A stretch of DNA of 64,000 bases from Pseudomonas solani (lineage in GTDB: Bacteria; Pseudomonadota; Gammaproteobacteria; Pseudomonadales; Pseudomonadaceae). This document shows positions 1 through 7,529 of this stretch, piece after piece; position 1 is the stretch's first letter; each line of letters opens with the position of its first letter. The translations under genes were made by a program, and so were the position numbers. The notes under the pieces are model-generated. The model was not told the origin of the DNA and did no database searches. It worked only from the letters and a program-made list of their open reading frames with translations. The DNA lies in contig NZ_AP023081.1 of the NCBI RefSeq assembly GCF_026072635.1, positions 1,944,501 to 2,008,500 on the forward strand, in the 5' to 3' direction.

Positions 1-119
1 ATTGGAGGCTCCACGGGTTCCGCTGTCGTGGAGCGAACCTTAGGAGCGCGACCGGTGGGTCATCAATCAAGCCCGGGGACGGATCGTTACGGCGAGGTTA
101 ACGATCCACTGCGGTGCGA

Positions 120-440
120 TGCCGGATGCAGGGTGGACCCCGCTTCATCGGTCCACCATGCGGGGTCGACCGGGGCTCTTGTTGTGGGAGCGGATTCATC
201 CGCGATGGAGCGCAACGCGCTCCCGCCTTTTCACGCACCTTGCATGCAGCGAGGTCAACCGGGAGCTCCGCTGGTGGACGTAAAGAGCGACGCCCACCCA
301 TGCCTTCAACTGCTTGTGCAGAGGGTTCGGGATCGTTGTGTTGGGCCTCGCTGCGCTCGGCACCAACCTACGGTCATGCACCGTGCTCGGTGTGATGCCG
401 GTGGACCCCGCTTCACCGGTCCACCGTGCGGGGCTGCTCG
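120..440. repeat. Composite intergenic repeat cluster downstream of the TonB receptor gene
   Basis: No gene is seen between 1 and 444. The stretch is built from short modules that recur elsewhere in the window: a GGTCCACC/GGTGGACC dyad module (near 133-180 and 400-425), a GGATTCATCCGCGATGG palindrome-like module (near 190-210), the phrase CTGGTGGACGTAAAGAGCGA (near 270-290), and TTGGGCCTCGCTGCGCTCGG (near 342-361). The same modules occur near 43.05-43.34, 48.80-48.90, 53.59-53.93 and 61.75-61.86 kb. They behave like Pseudomonas REP-type palindromes placed between genes. Small reading frames across them are not credible genes. Confidence 0.7.
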
Positions 441-444
441 GGGC

Positions 445-2865
445 TTAGAACTCCAGGGTGCTGGAGAGCTGCACCAGGCGCGGGTCACCGATGGAGACGT
501 TCCACTGGTTCACCGAGGAGCTGTAGTAGGTCTTGTCGAAGATGTTCTTCAGGTTCAGCTGCAGCTTGAGACGCTTGTCGTTACCCAAGGGCGTCTCGTA
601 GGCGGCGAAGGCGTCGGCTACTGCGTAGTGAGGCAGGTTGAAGCTGTTGGCGACATCGCCCTCACGGGAGCCGATGTAGCGACCACCAAAGCCTGCACGC
701 AAACGATCACCCTCGAACACCTGGCCGAAGTCATAGACCGCCGAGAGCGAGCCACTGCGCTTGGCAACGTTCTGCAGTTCGTTGCCCTTGTAGAGCGGGT
801 CCTTGGTCAGCTCCGCATCCAGCCACGCAAAGGTGCCGATCAGGCTGAGGTTGTCGGTGACCTGGCCGGTGACATCCAGCTCAATGCCACGTGAGCGGAC
901 TTCACCCACTGCTCGGTTGGAGCCATCGAGTTCGGTCACGGCGACGTTCTCCTTGACGATATCGAACAGCGCCAGGGTGCCGGTGATGCGGCCCGGCATA
1001 TCCAGCTTGGCGCCGATCTCCCAGCTCTTGCCCTCCTCCGGAGCCATCGCGTTCACCGATCCGGTCCCGCTCAGCGGCGCAATGGTGGAGTTCGGTTTAA
1101 AGGACTCGGTGTAGCCGCCGTAGAGGGACAGCTCGTCGGTCATCTTGTAGACCAGGCCGACCCGGGGCACCCAGAGCTGACCGTCGATATCGGTGTTCTT
1201 GGTGAACGGACGGCCGCGACCGGCGAGCTGGTCGTAGAGCTGGTAGCGAGCACCGGCGATGAATATCCACTGCTCGTTGAGGTGCACCGAATCCTGGAAG
1301 AAGGCGGACTGGCTGACCACGCGGTCGGTCTGGTCGCTGTCGCCGGCGGCCACCGTGGTGGGCACCGGCACCTGGCCATAGACCGGGTTCCAGGGGTTGA
1401 AGCTGACGCTGGTGGTCTGGCGGATCAGGTCCTCGCGGTAGAACTTGCGGTACTCGTGGTCCACGCCCATCAGCAGGTCGTGCTGCATGCCGGCCAGTTG
1501 CACCTTGCCGTCCAGGTCGAAGGTGGCGAAATGCTCGGTGCTCACCGCGCCCCGGGTGCCATCCAGGCGACGCCTCAGCGTGCCGTTGGCATTCTGGCTT
1601 TGCACCCGCGCCTGGTAGTCGTCGTAGGTGTCGCGGTTGTAGCTGTAGGCGAAGTGGGCTTTCCAGTCCTCGTTCAACGGGTGTTCGAGGTCGAGGATCA
1701 TCAAGTCCGAGCGGCCCTCGGTGACGTTATAGGGCTCGTCCAGGCGGCGGGTGGCCGGCACTGCCAGGGGCTTGCCGTTGATGAAGACCGTGCCGCGGTC
1801 GAAGGGCACCGAGTACTCGCGGTGCTCGAAGCTGAGGTTCACCGTGGTGTCTTCGCCGTACCAGGCGAAGGAGGGGGCGAAGGTCTTGTCGCGGTTGTGG
1901 CCGAAGTTGCGCCAATAGTCGGCGTCGTCGTAGTCGGCGATCACGCGGTAGGCCAGGCCGGAATCCCCCAGGGGGCCGGTGACGTCGAGGGTGCCGCCGC
2001 TGCCGTTCTTGCCATCGCCATAGGTGGAGGCGCGTCCGGTGATGGCGCGGTAGTCCTCCAGCAGCGGCTTCTTGCTGACCACATTGATCACGCCGCCCGG
2101 GTCGAGGATGCCGTAGAGCATCGAGGACGGGCCCTTGAGCACTTCCACCCGCTCGGCGGTGGCGGTGAGGTTGCGGCCCTGGATGGTGCGCATGCCGTCG
2201 CGCAGGATCGAGCCGTCGCGGTTGTCGCCGAAGCCGCGCTTCATCACCGCATCCAGGGTGCTGCCGAGGGTGTTGGCCTGGGTGATGCCGCTGACGTTGG
2301 CCAGGGCGTCGTCGAGGTTCTGTGGCTGCTGGTCGAGCAGCGCCTGCTGGGGCACCACGGCCACCGCCTGGGGGATTTCCAGCAGCGGCGTTTCCGAGCG
2401 CATCAGGCGCGTGGTGGGCGGCGGCTGGTAACTGGTGGCGGCCAGCTGGCGGGAGTTGATGTTCACCGCATCGAGGTTCAGCGCACCGTCGTTGGCGCGG
2501 GGCACCAGGGTGAGGGTGCCGGGGTTGACCTGTGCATAACCCAGCCCGCTGCCGGCCAGCAGCTGCGCCAGGGCCTGCTCGGCACTCATGCGGCCGTTCA
2601 CCGCCGGCGCCTGGACCTGGTAGGCGGCATCCTCGGTGTAGACCAGCGCCAGCCCGGTGACGCGGGTGAAGGCGGCCAGGGCCTGGGGCAGCGGCTGCGC
2701 GGCGATGGCGAACTCATGCACGCTGGCCAGCGCGGCGGCGGGCGCCTCGGCATCGGCGGCATGGGCCAGCGGCAGCACGCCCACGTGGCCGAGGGCGAGC
2801 AATGCCGAAACCAGACCGAGGCGCTTGAATGCGCCGCCCTGCAACCGCGATGTCCTGTACTTCAT
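445..2865 (-). CDS. TonB-dependent siderophore receptor with N-terminal signalling (STN) domain
   Basis: This 806-residue outer-membrane receptor probably imports a ferric siderophore with energy from TonB. Residues 1-36 look like a signal peptide ending in AHA. Residues about 48-120 form the STN (secretin/TonB short N-terminal) domain that contacts a FecR-type anti-sigma factor. A plug domain follows, with the motifs IPQAVAVVPQ and RVEVLKGPSSMLYG, then a beta-barrel ending in phenylalanine as is usual for this family. The STN domain and the nearby sigma/FecR pair make it a transducer receptor like FecA, FpvA or FoxA. The ferric ligand cannot be named from sequence. It lies 830 bp downstream of the FecR gene, which is unusually far, with an inverted-repeat element in the gap. 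Confidence 0.93.
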   Translation of the reverse strand: MKYRTSRLQGGAFKRLGLVSALLALGHVGVLPLAHAADAEAPAAALASVHEFAIAAQPLPQALAAFTRVTGLALVYTEDAAYQVQAPAVNGRMSAEQALAQLLAGSGLGYAQVNPGTLTLVPRANDGALNLDAVNINSRQLAATSYQPPPTTRLMRSETPLLEIPQAVAVVPQQALLDQQPQNLDDALANVSGITQANTLGSTLDAVMKRGFGDNRDGSILRDGMRTIQGRNLTATAERVEVLKGPSSMLYGILDPGGVINVVSKKPLLEDYRAITGRASTYGDGKNGSGGTLDVTGPLGDSGLAYRVIADYDDADYWRNFGHNRDKTFAPSFAWYGEDTTVNLSFEHREYSVPFDRGTVFINGKPLAVPATRRLDEPYNVTEGRSDLMILDLEHPLNEDWKAHFAYSYNRDTYDDYQARVQSQNANGTLRRRLDGTRGAVSTEHFATFDLDGKVQLAGMQHDLLMGVDHEYRKFYREDLIRQTTSVSFNPWNPVYGQVPVPTTVAAGDSDQTDRVVSQSAFFQDSVHLNEQWIFIAGARYQLYDQLAGRGRPFTKNTDIDGQLWVPRVGLVYKMTDELSLYGGYTESFKPNSTIAPLSGTGSVNAMAPEEGKSWEIGAKLDMPGRITGTLALFDIVKENVAVTELDGSNRAVGEVRSRGIELDVTGQVTDNLSLIGTFAWLDAELTKDPLYKGNELQNVAKRSGSLSAVYDFGQVFEGDRLRAGFGGRYIGSREGDVANSFNLPHYAVADAFAAYETPLGNDKRLKLQLNLKNIFDKTYYSSSVNQWNVSIGDPRLVQLSSTLEF

Positions 2866-3010
2866 GGGTATGACCTGCCCCCTGGCTGATGGGTTTCTTT
2901 GCGAATAAATCGCATTCCACCTCCTACACGGAGCCCGCGAGCGGATACCTCACCTGAAATTGAAAATAATTTTGAAAAAAATAAAACCGCCTGCCGGACA
3001 GCAGCTTTGT

Positions 3011-3095
3011 GTAGGGGCGAATTCATTCGCCAAGGGCAGCACAGCTGCCCCGCAGGGCTCCGTGTGGCAGGCCTTCGGCCTGCTGGGCGAATGAA
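3011..3095. repeat. Pair of facing GAATTCATTCGC-type palindromic modules
   Basis: A GGGGCGAATTCATTCGCC module at 3014-3031 is followed about 55 bp later by the inverted form GGGCGAATGAATT near 3085-3097. A related copy at 3657-3678 faces it. The same core (AATTCATTCGCGAA) recurs at about 43130, 43320, 53605, 53860 and 61835. This is a REP-like intergenic family. No coding potential is apparent. Confidence 0.6.
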
Positions 3096-3663
3096 TTGGC
3101 TCTGTCTGCGTTAAGTGTTGCTAGAGGATTTGAGTCCAGCTGATTGCCGAGTTCTGGTGATGTTTCTGGTTTCGCCCACCCGGGCGAGTCTCTTTTGGCA
3201 GTCGTCGGGGTGCCGAACCACCCAAAAGAAACCAAAAGGGCTTGCCCCATCATCCGGCCCCGGCTTCGCCGGGGTTCCCTCACTCCATCGCCGTTACTCG
3301 CTACGCTCGCCCTTCGGGCCGCACTGAAGTGCGTTCGCCGCAAGCGTCGTCTGGGGGCCGGCGCGATGGGCCATCCATGGCCTGGCGCGCCTCTCGCGGC
3401 ATCCATGCCGCTCGTCCCCCGGCGCAACGACTGCGTTCGGCCTCCTGGAGGGGCCTTGGCGGCTGCTCCAACTTTCTTCGCTCAAATCCACACATTGATG
3501 TGCGCACCAACCCAACGTGCACGTAACGGCGGCTTTCGTAGGATGGCGTAGAGCGAAGCGAAACCCATGCGGTGGGGGGGGGGCACGAACCCTTGGGTGC
3601 CCGGAAATAGCCGTGCTTGAGCGCTTGCATTAAAACCACAACAGCTAACGCAGACAGAGCCAA
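3096..3663. repeat. Noncoding element of 568 bp bounded by 18-bp perfect inverted repeats
   Basis: The 18-base arm TTGGCTCTGTCTGCGTTA at 3096-3113 is repeated exactly, inverted, at 3646-3663. With two mismatches the match extends to about 29 bp (3085-3113 against 3646-3674). The interior has a CCCCGG/CCGGGG hairpin at about 3264-3280, and reading frames in it have arginine/proline-rich random composition with no recognisable domain. The element sits in the 2866-3695 gap between the FecR gene and the receptor gene. It may be a non-autonomous mobile element, or two REP-type modules flanking a repeated intergenic block. No transposase and no clear target duplication was found. Confidence 0.5.
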
Positions 3664-3695
3664 TGAATTCGCCCCTACAGACATGTGCCGAACAG

Positions 3696-4694
3696 CTAGC
3701 GCAACACGATCAACCGGCCCAGCACCTCGTGCTGGCGGAAGCCGACCACGGCGCGCAGGGAGTCGAGGATGGCGTGGGGGTCGTTGCTGGGGAAGCTGCC
3801 GCTGATGCGCCGCGCGGCCAGTTCGTCATCCAGCAGGACGATGCGCCCCGGGTAGTAGCGCGCCAGCTCGGCCAGAACATCGGCCAGGGGCGTCTTGTAG
3901 AAGGTCAGCCGCCCTTCCCGCCAGGACAGCTGCGCCTGGGCGTCCACCGTCCAGGTCTCACCGGCCTTGCCTTCGCCATAGACCAACTGCTGGTTGGCGG
4001 CGAGCACGTCCTGGGGCTGGCCGGGCGCGGCGGTGACGCCCACCCTGCCCTGCTCCACCGTGACCCGCGCGCCGCCGTGGCGCAGCCGCACGCCGAAGCG
4101 GGTGCCGAGCACCCGGGCTTCGCCACCGGCGGCGTAGACCACGAACGGCACCTCGCCATGGCTGACCTGGAAGAAGGCCGCGCCGCGACGCAGCTCGACA
4201 TGGCGCTCGTCCGCGCGCAGCTCGACGCTCACCGCGCTGTCGGCATCCAGGGTGATCACCGAGCCGTCGGCCAGTTCCACCGTGCGCACCTCACCGGGCG
4301 CGGACACGTAATCGGCGCCCAGGTCCTGCAGCCAGTCGACGGGTTTCCAGCCGCCGCCCCAGACCACCAGCGCCAGGCTCGCGGCCATCGCCAGCAGGGC
4401 GCCCCAGCGCCGCCCACGAGCAGGCGGCACGGCCATGCGCTCCAGGTACTGGCGCAGGCGCGCGTCTTCCTCGGCGGCGATGGCATGGGCCGCGGGCCAG
4501 GTACGGCGCCACAGCTCCTGGGCCTGGGCGTAGGCCTCGATATGGGTGACATCGGCATAGAGCCAGCGCTCGAAGGCCTCGCGCTGGGCCGGCGAAGGCC
4601 GCCCCTGCATGCGTCCGATCCACAGCCAGGCCGCCTGCTCGACGGCATGCTGGCTGCTGGTGGCGGTGACGGGCCGCTGCTGATCGAGACTCAT
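3696..4694 (-). CDS. FecR-family anti-sigma factor / transmembrane regulator
   Basis: This 332-residue protein is an inner-membrane regulator that relays receptor occupancy to the ECF sigma factor. The N-terminal 85 residues match the DUF4880 sigma-binding region (AAWLWIGRMQGRPSPAQREAFERWL). One hydrophobic segment lies near residues 97-115. The periplasmic FecR domain follows (VRTVELADGSVITLDADSAV, then VLGTRFGVR), and the C-terminus resembles the DUF4974 domain. The start overlaps the stop of the sigma gene by 4 bp (ATGA), so the two are translationally coupled. The receptor it probably senses is encoded downstream on the same strand, beyond the 568-bp element. Confidence 0.92.
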   Translation of the reverse strand: MSLDQQRPVTATSSQHAVEQAAWLWIGRMQGRPSPAQREAFERWLYADVTHIEAYAQAQELWRRTWPAAHAIAAEEDARLRQYLERMAVPPARGRRWGALLAMAASLALVVWGGGWKPVDWLQDLGADYVSAPGEVRTVELADGSVITLDADSAVSVELRADERHVELRRGAAFFQVSHGEVPFVVYAAGGEARVLGTRFGVRLRHGGARVTVEQGRVGVTAAPGQPQDVLAANQQLVYGEGKAGETWTVDAQAQLSWREGRLTFYKTPLADVLAELARYYPGRIVLLDDELAARRISGSFPSNDPHAILDSLRAVVGFRQHEVLGRLIVLR

Positions 4695-5272
4695 GGTTTC
4701 GCGCTCCCCGGCGAGATGGTGGCCGGCCTGTCCTGCAGGCTGGCCTTGCAGGCTCCCAAGGCACGCATCATATGTTTTTCCACGGCGGACTGGGAAAGCC
4801 CCATGGCGCGCGCGATGTCGCCATAGGTGCTGCCGTGGAGGCGGTTGAGCAGGAAAATGTGGCGTGTGCGCTCCGGCAGCGAGCGCAAGGCCGCTTCAAC
4901 GTGACGCAGGTCGTTGCCGGCCTCCAGCGCCGCTTCCGGGGGCGGCGCCTCGCCCTGTTCGAGCAGCAGGCCGGCCTCGTTGCGGGTGCGCGCGCCTTCG
5001 CTGCGCATGTGGTCGATGGCCAGGTTGTGGGCGCTGCGCAACAGGTAGGTGGCGAGGTCCTCCACCGGTGCCGCCGGGCGGCGCCAGAAGCGCAGGAACA
5101 GGTCCTGGACCAGGTCCGCCGCCGTGGCGCGACAGCCGACGCGCCGGCTGACCAGCGCCTCCATCCGCTCCCGCTGGGCGAGGAACACGCGCAACAGATC
5201 CTCGCGCCGCGACGGATCGCCGGGTGCGGGCGCATCCGGCGGCAGGTCGGCCGGTGAGGAGGTATCGGGCAT
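4691..5272 (-). CDS. ECF sigma factor of the FecI type
   Basis: This 193-residue sigma-70 family protein has region 2 (ATAADLVQDLFLRFWRRP, then TYLLRSAHNLAIDHMRSE) and region 4 (ALRSLPERTRHIFLLNRLHG, then TYGDIARAMGLSQSAVEKHM), the FecI pattern for iron-starvation signalling. It should direct RNA polymerase to the receptor promoter once released or activated by the FecR partner. I chose the ATG at 5272. The longer frame would begin with TTG at 5329 and would overlap the Fur-like box. No strong Shine-Dalgarno sequence is visible before 5272, so the exact start is uncertain. It is the first gene of the sigma-FecR pair. Confidence 0.9.
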   Translation of the reverse strand: MPDTSSPADLPPDAPAPGDPSRREDLLRVFLAQRERMEALVSRRVGCRATAADLVQDLFLRFWRRPAAPVEDLATYLLRSAHNLAIDHMRSEGARTRNEAGLLLEQGEAPPPEAALEAGNDLRHVEAALRSLPERTRHIFLLNRLHGSTYGDIARAMGLSQSAVEKHMMRALGACKASLQDRPATISPGSAKP

Positions 5273-5307
5273 GGAGCGGCGCAGGCTTCGAGGAAGAGAG
5301 CGCGGAT

Positions 5308-5326
5308 GATAATGCTTATCAAATAA
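5308..5326 (-). promoter_or_regulatory. Fur-box-like operator upstream of the ECF sigma gene
   Basis: The 19 bases GATAATGCTTATCAAATAA match the GATAATGATAATCATTATC consensus at 12 positions. The first 13 form a perfect palindrome (GATAA-TGC-TTATC). It lies 36 bp upstream of the chosen sigma-factor start, in the region expected for the promoter. Iron repression of the sigma-FecR pair is therefore likely; this is inferred from the motif only. Confidence 0.7.
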
Positions 5327-5400
5327 CAATTAACAGCGAAGCGACGACCGTACGCCTCCGGCCCCCGTAATGACCCGGCCGGAGAGCGCTGGCAACGACC

Positions 5401-6531
5401 TCAACGAGGAGCCTGGCAGGCGCCCGGTTCCGGTAGCAGGCTGATATCGACACGGCGGTTGGCCGCGCGTCCGGCCTCGGTGGCGTTGTCCGCGATGGGT
5501 TGCCCCGAGCCCTGGCCGCGCACGGCGAAGCAGTCGTCGGCCACGTCCCCCATGTTCTTCATCCAGTCACGGACCGCTGCGGCCCGAGCCTGTGCCAGGG
5601 CGAGGTTGCGCAGCTCGTCGCCGGTGGCGTCGGTATGCCCGGTGATGACGATCAGCCAGCCCGGTTGCGCCCTGACGTTGGCCAACGCGTTGATCAGCAC
5701 CTTGGTCGAGTCCGGCTTCAACCGGGCACTGCCGGAGTCGAACAGCTGCAGGCTGTCCAGGCGAATGGGCTCGGTGGCGATGCGCGCCTGCTCCTGCATG
5801 CGCTGCCAGTGCTGCCAGCCCAGCACCCCCAGCGGCACCAGCGCGACCAGGCCCAGCAGCAGCACCAGCGCGACCCGGAGCGCACGCTTGCCGGGGCGAC
5901 GCTCCAGGTACACGACCGGCGCGACCCCGCCATGCTCCGGCATCGAGATGAACAGCCTCATGGGCTGCTCCGGGGCTGCGCTCCCGCGTTCGCGGGGATG
6001 GCCCGGGAGCGGCGAAGCATCGTCCTGCAACCGCGCAGCCAGTGCCGATACCTGCTGGTTCAGGGCCCGCAGCGCCGTCATCGCGGGCAGCCGCTGCCGG
6101 CCAAGCACCTCCTGCAGGCAGGCGAGGTCCGCTTCCAGGGTGCGGATGAGGGAGGCATCCCTCTTGCCGATATCGAGCCCGCGCAGCAGCGGCTGCCACT
6201 GCGTGAACAGCCAGGCGAGGATGTCCATGCGCTCCGTCGCGTTGCGCGGCCACAGGCGATCCCACGCCCCCGCCAGCAGCTGGTTCAGCAAGGTCATGCC
6301 CTCGGCCACGCCGGGCAGCCCGTAGCGCTGGGCCAGCGCGAGGGCCAGGAAGGCGGCGATCTGCAGGTCACTGCCATTGTCGCGGAGCAGCTCCCGGCAC
6401 CACTGCTCGACCTTGCGCCAGTCGACATCCGGGCAAGCGGGGTGGTGCAGCTTTGCCAGTTCCTCGTAGAGCGCCGCAAGGTCGCCGTGTTGATGCAGTT
6501 CGTTCTGCGCCCTGCCAACGAGTCCATTCAT
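5401..6531 (-). CDS. ImpA_N/VasL-like domain fused through a membrane segment to an OmpA-like domain (T6SS)
   Basis: This 376-residue protein is the last gene of the T6SS cluster. Residues 1-150 resemble the ImpA N-terminal region found in TssA and VasL (AFLALALAQRYGLPGVAEGM, then WLFTQWQPLLRG). A strong hydrophobic segment lies at about 217-240. Residues about 255-370 are an OmpA-type peptidoglycan-binding domain (VITGHTDATGDE, AANRRVDISLLPE). That OmpA domain is very close to the one in the gene at 28472-30193, suggesting duplication within the cluster. A plausible role is anchoring a TssA-like cap or organiser to the cell wall. The start ATG is preceded by GGGAGAGAACACC. It is unusual to see both domains in one chain. 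Confidence 0.8.
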   Translation of the reverse strand: MNGLVGRAQNELHQHGDLAALYEELAKLHHPACPDVDWRKVEQWCRELLRDNGSDLQIAAFLALALAQRYGLPGVAEGMTLLNQLLAGAWDRLWPRNATERMDILAWLFTQWQPLLRGLDIGKRDASLIRTLEADLACLQEVLGRQRLPAMTALRALNQQVSALAARLQDDASPLPGHPRERGSAAPEQPMRLFISMPEHGGVAPVVYLERRPGKRALRVALVLLLGLVALVPLGVLGWQHWQRMQEQARIATEPIRLDSLQLFDSGSARLKPDSTKVLINALANVRAQPGWLIVITGHTDATGDELRNLALAQARAAAVRDWMKNMGDVADDCFAVRGQGSGQPIADNATEAGRAANRRVDISLLPEPGACQAPR

Positions 6532-6558
6532 GGTGTTCTCTCCCGGATCGAATCCTGT

Positions 6559-6990
6559 CTACAGATAGTTCTGCTGCCGGAGGTGGCGGACCAGCACCCT
6601 GCCCTCCGGCGCCAGCGTGGTGCCGAACGTCGCCTGCTCCCCGCTCTTGAGCCGTACGTCGAGGCTGTACTCCAGCTGCCCGGGCCGTGACTGGGGCAGC
6701 AAGCGGACGCTCAGCTCCGCCAGCCGCGGCTCGTACTCGAGCAGGGTGTGGGTCAGGGCGCCGATCAGGCCGTGGGCGGCAGCCGGCAGCCCCTGCAGTA
6801 CCTGACCCATGTCCGGCAGCCCGTAGTCCGGCAGGTGGCTGAGCGAACCGGCGCGGCTGTCGAGGATGCGCTGGAGGTTGTCCAGCACCGAGAGGATGAG
6901 CCGGTCCTCCTCGCGTACCCGATGCAGATCCAGTTCACCGGTGAAGTTCTGCAGCAGCGTTTCGTAGAGCGATGGCGTGTGCTCGGTCAC
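6559..6990 (-). CDS. T6SS baseplate protein TssE (gp25-like)
   Basis: This 143-residue protein has the gp25/GPW-like fold pattern: an N-terminal segment (REEDRLILSVLDNLQRILDSRAGS), the loop HLPDYGLPDMG, and the core around residues 90-115 (LEYEPRLAELSVRLLP). TssE is a wedge component of the contractile-sheath baseplate in the cytoplasm. It lies 3 bp after tssJ, in the usual tssF-G-J-E order, and 27 bp before the ImpA/OmpA fusion gene. The length is typical for the family. Confidence 0.88.
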   Translation of the reverse strand: MTEHTPSLYETLLQNFTGELDLHRVREEDRLILSVLDNLQRILDSRAGSLSHLPDYGLPDMGQVLQGLPAAAHGLIGALTHTLLEYEPRLAELSVRLLPQSRPGQLEYSLDVRLKSGEQATFGTTLAPEGRVLVRHLRQQNYL

Positions 6991-6993
6991 GGG

Positions 6994-7529
6994 TCAGGCC
7001 TCGGGCAGTGGACGCAGGGCCAGGCGGTTGTCGCCGAGCTCGATCACCCGTGGCTGGTCCGGGTCCAGGTCGTCGCGGGTGAGTTCCAGGCGCCAGGAGC
7101 CGCTGCGGGTGTCCGGCTGGCGGAACAGCGCGACCACGGCGATGACCTGGGTGGCTTCATCCAGCGGCACGCTGAGCTGCGCGCCTTCTCCGGGGTTGAT
7201 CACCAGGGTGCGTTCGTCGAGCAGGTCGGCACCGAGCCGCTCATGGCTGTCGTCCAGCAGGTGGTCGTAGGTCGCCCGCCTGAACGCCTGGGCGTCACGC
7301 AGCGCGTAGATGCGCACCAGGGTCGGCACGGACAGCCCGGACATGTCGCGCGGGTCGGTGTTGATCGCGGGGCGCGCGCTGAAGTCCAGGTGCAGGGTCT
7401 TCACCTGCTTGTAGAAGATCGACCTGGCGAGCTCCGCCGAACTGTCGCCGACGCTCTGGTACAGGCCACACCCCCCATCAGCGCGGCCAGCAGGGCCGGC
7501 AGCAAAGGCCTAAAAACGGTACGCGACAT
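6994..7529 (-). pseudogene. T6SS outer-membrane lipoprotein TssJ, interrupted by a single-base frameshift at the lipobox
   Basis: Translation from the ATG at 7529 gives a lipoprotein-like signal (MSRTVFRPLLPALLAALMGG), then leaves the frame inside a run of six G (C at 7471-7476 on the plus strand). One additional G would place the Cys of GCGLYQSVGD directly after the signal and join it to the rest of the family (VKTLHLDFSARPAINTD to the end at 6994, about 178 residues in all). TssJ (SciN/VasD) anchors the TssJLM membrane complex in the outer membrane and is normally essential. The start overlaps the end of tssG by 20 bp. The shift could be a consensus error, a real null allele, or slip-strand variation. 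The frame from 7404 alone lacks the lipid-modified cysteine. Confidence 0.82.
7471..7476 (-). repeat. Homopolymeric G tract (6) inside tssJ
   Basis: Six consecutive G on the coding strand (C on the plus strand) sit at the junction between the signal peptide and the lipobox cysteine of tssJ. Seven would restore the frame. Such a tract can slip in replication and is also a common place for consensus indel errors. Confidence 0.75.

Noticed and set aside
2866..2990. Fur box in front of the TonB receptor gene
   Set aside because: The AT-rich stretch near 2960-2985 resembles a Fur site only weakly and lacks the GATAAT symmetry seen upstream of the sigma gene.
3144..3551. Arg/Pro-rich frame inside the inverted-repeat element
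   Set aside because: No domain, overlapping frames on both strands of similar length, no ribosome site; not supported as a gene.
4691..5329. Longer sigma-factor start (TTG at 5329)
   Set aside because: It would place the Fur-like box inside the coding region and uses a rarer start codon.
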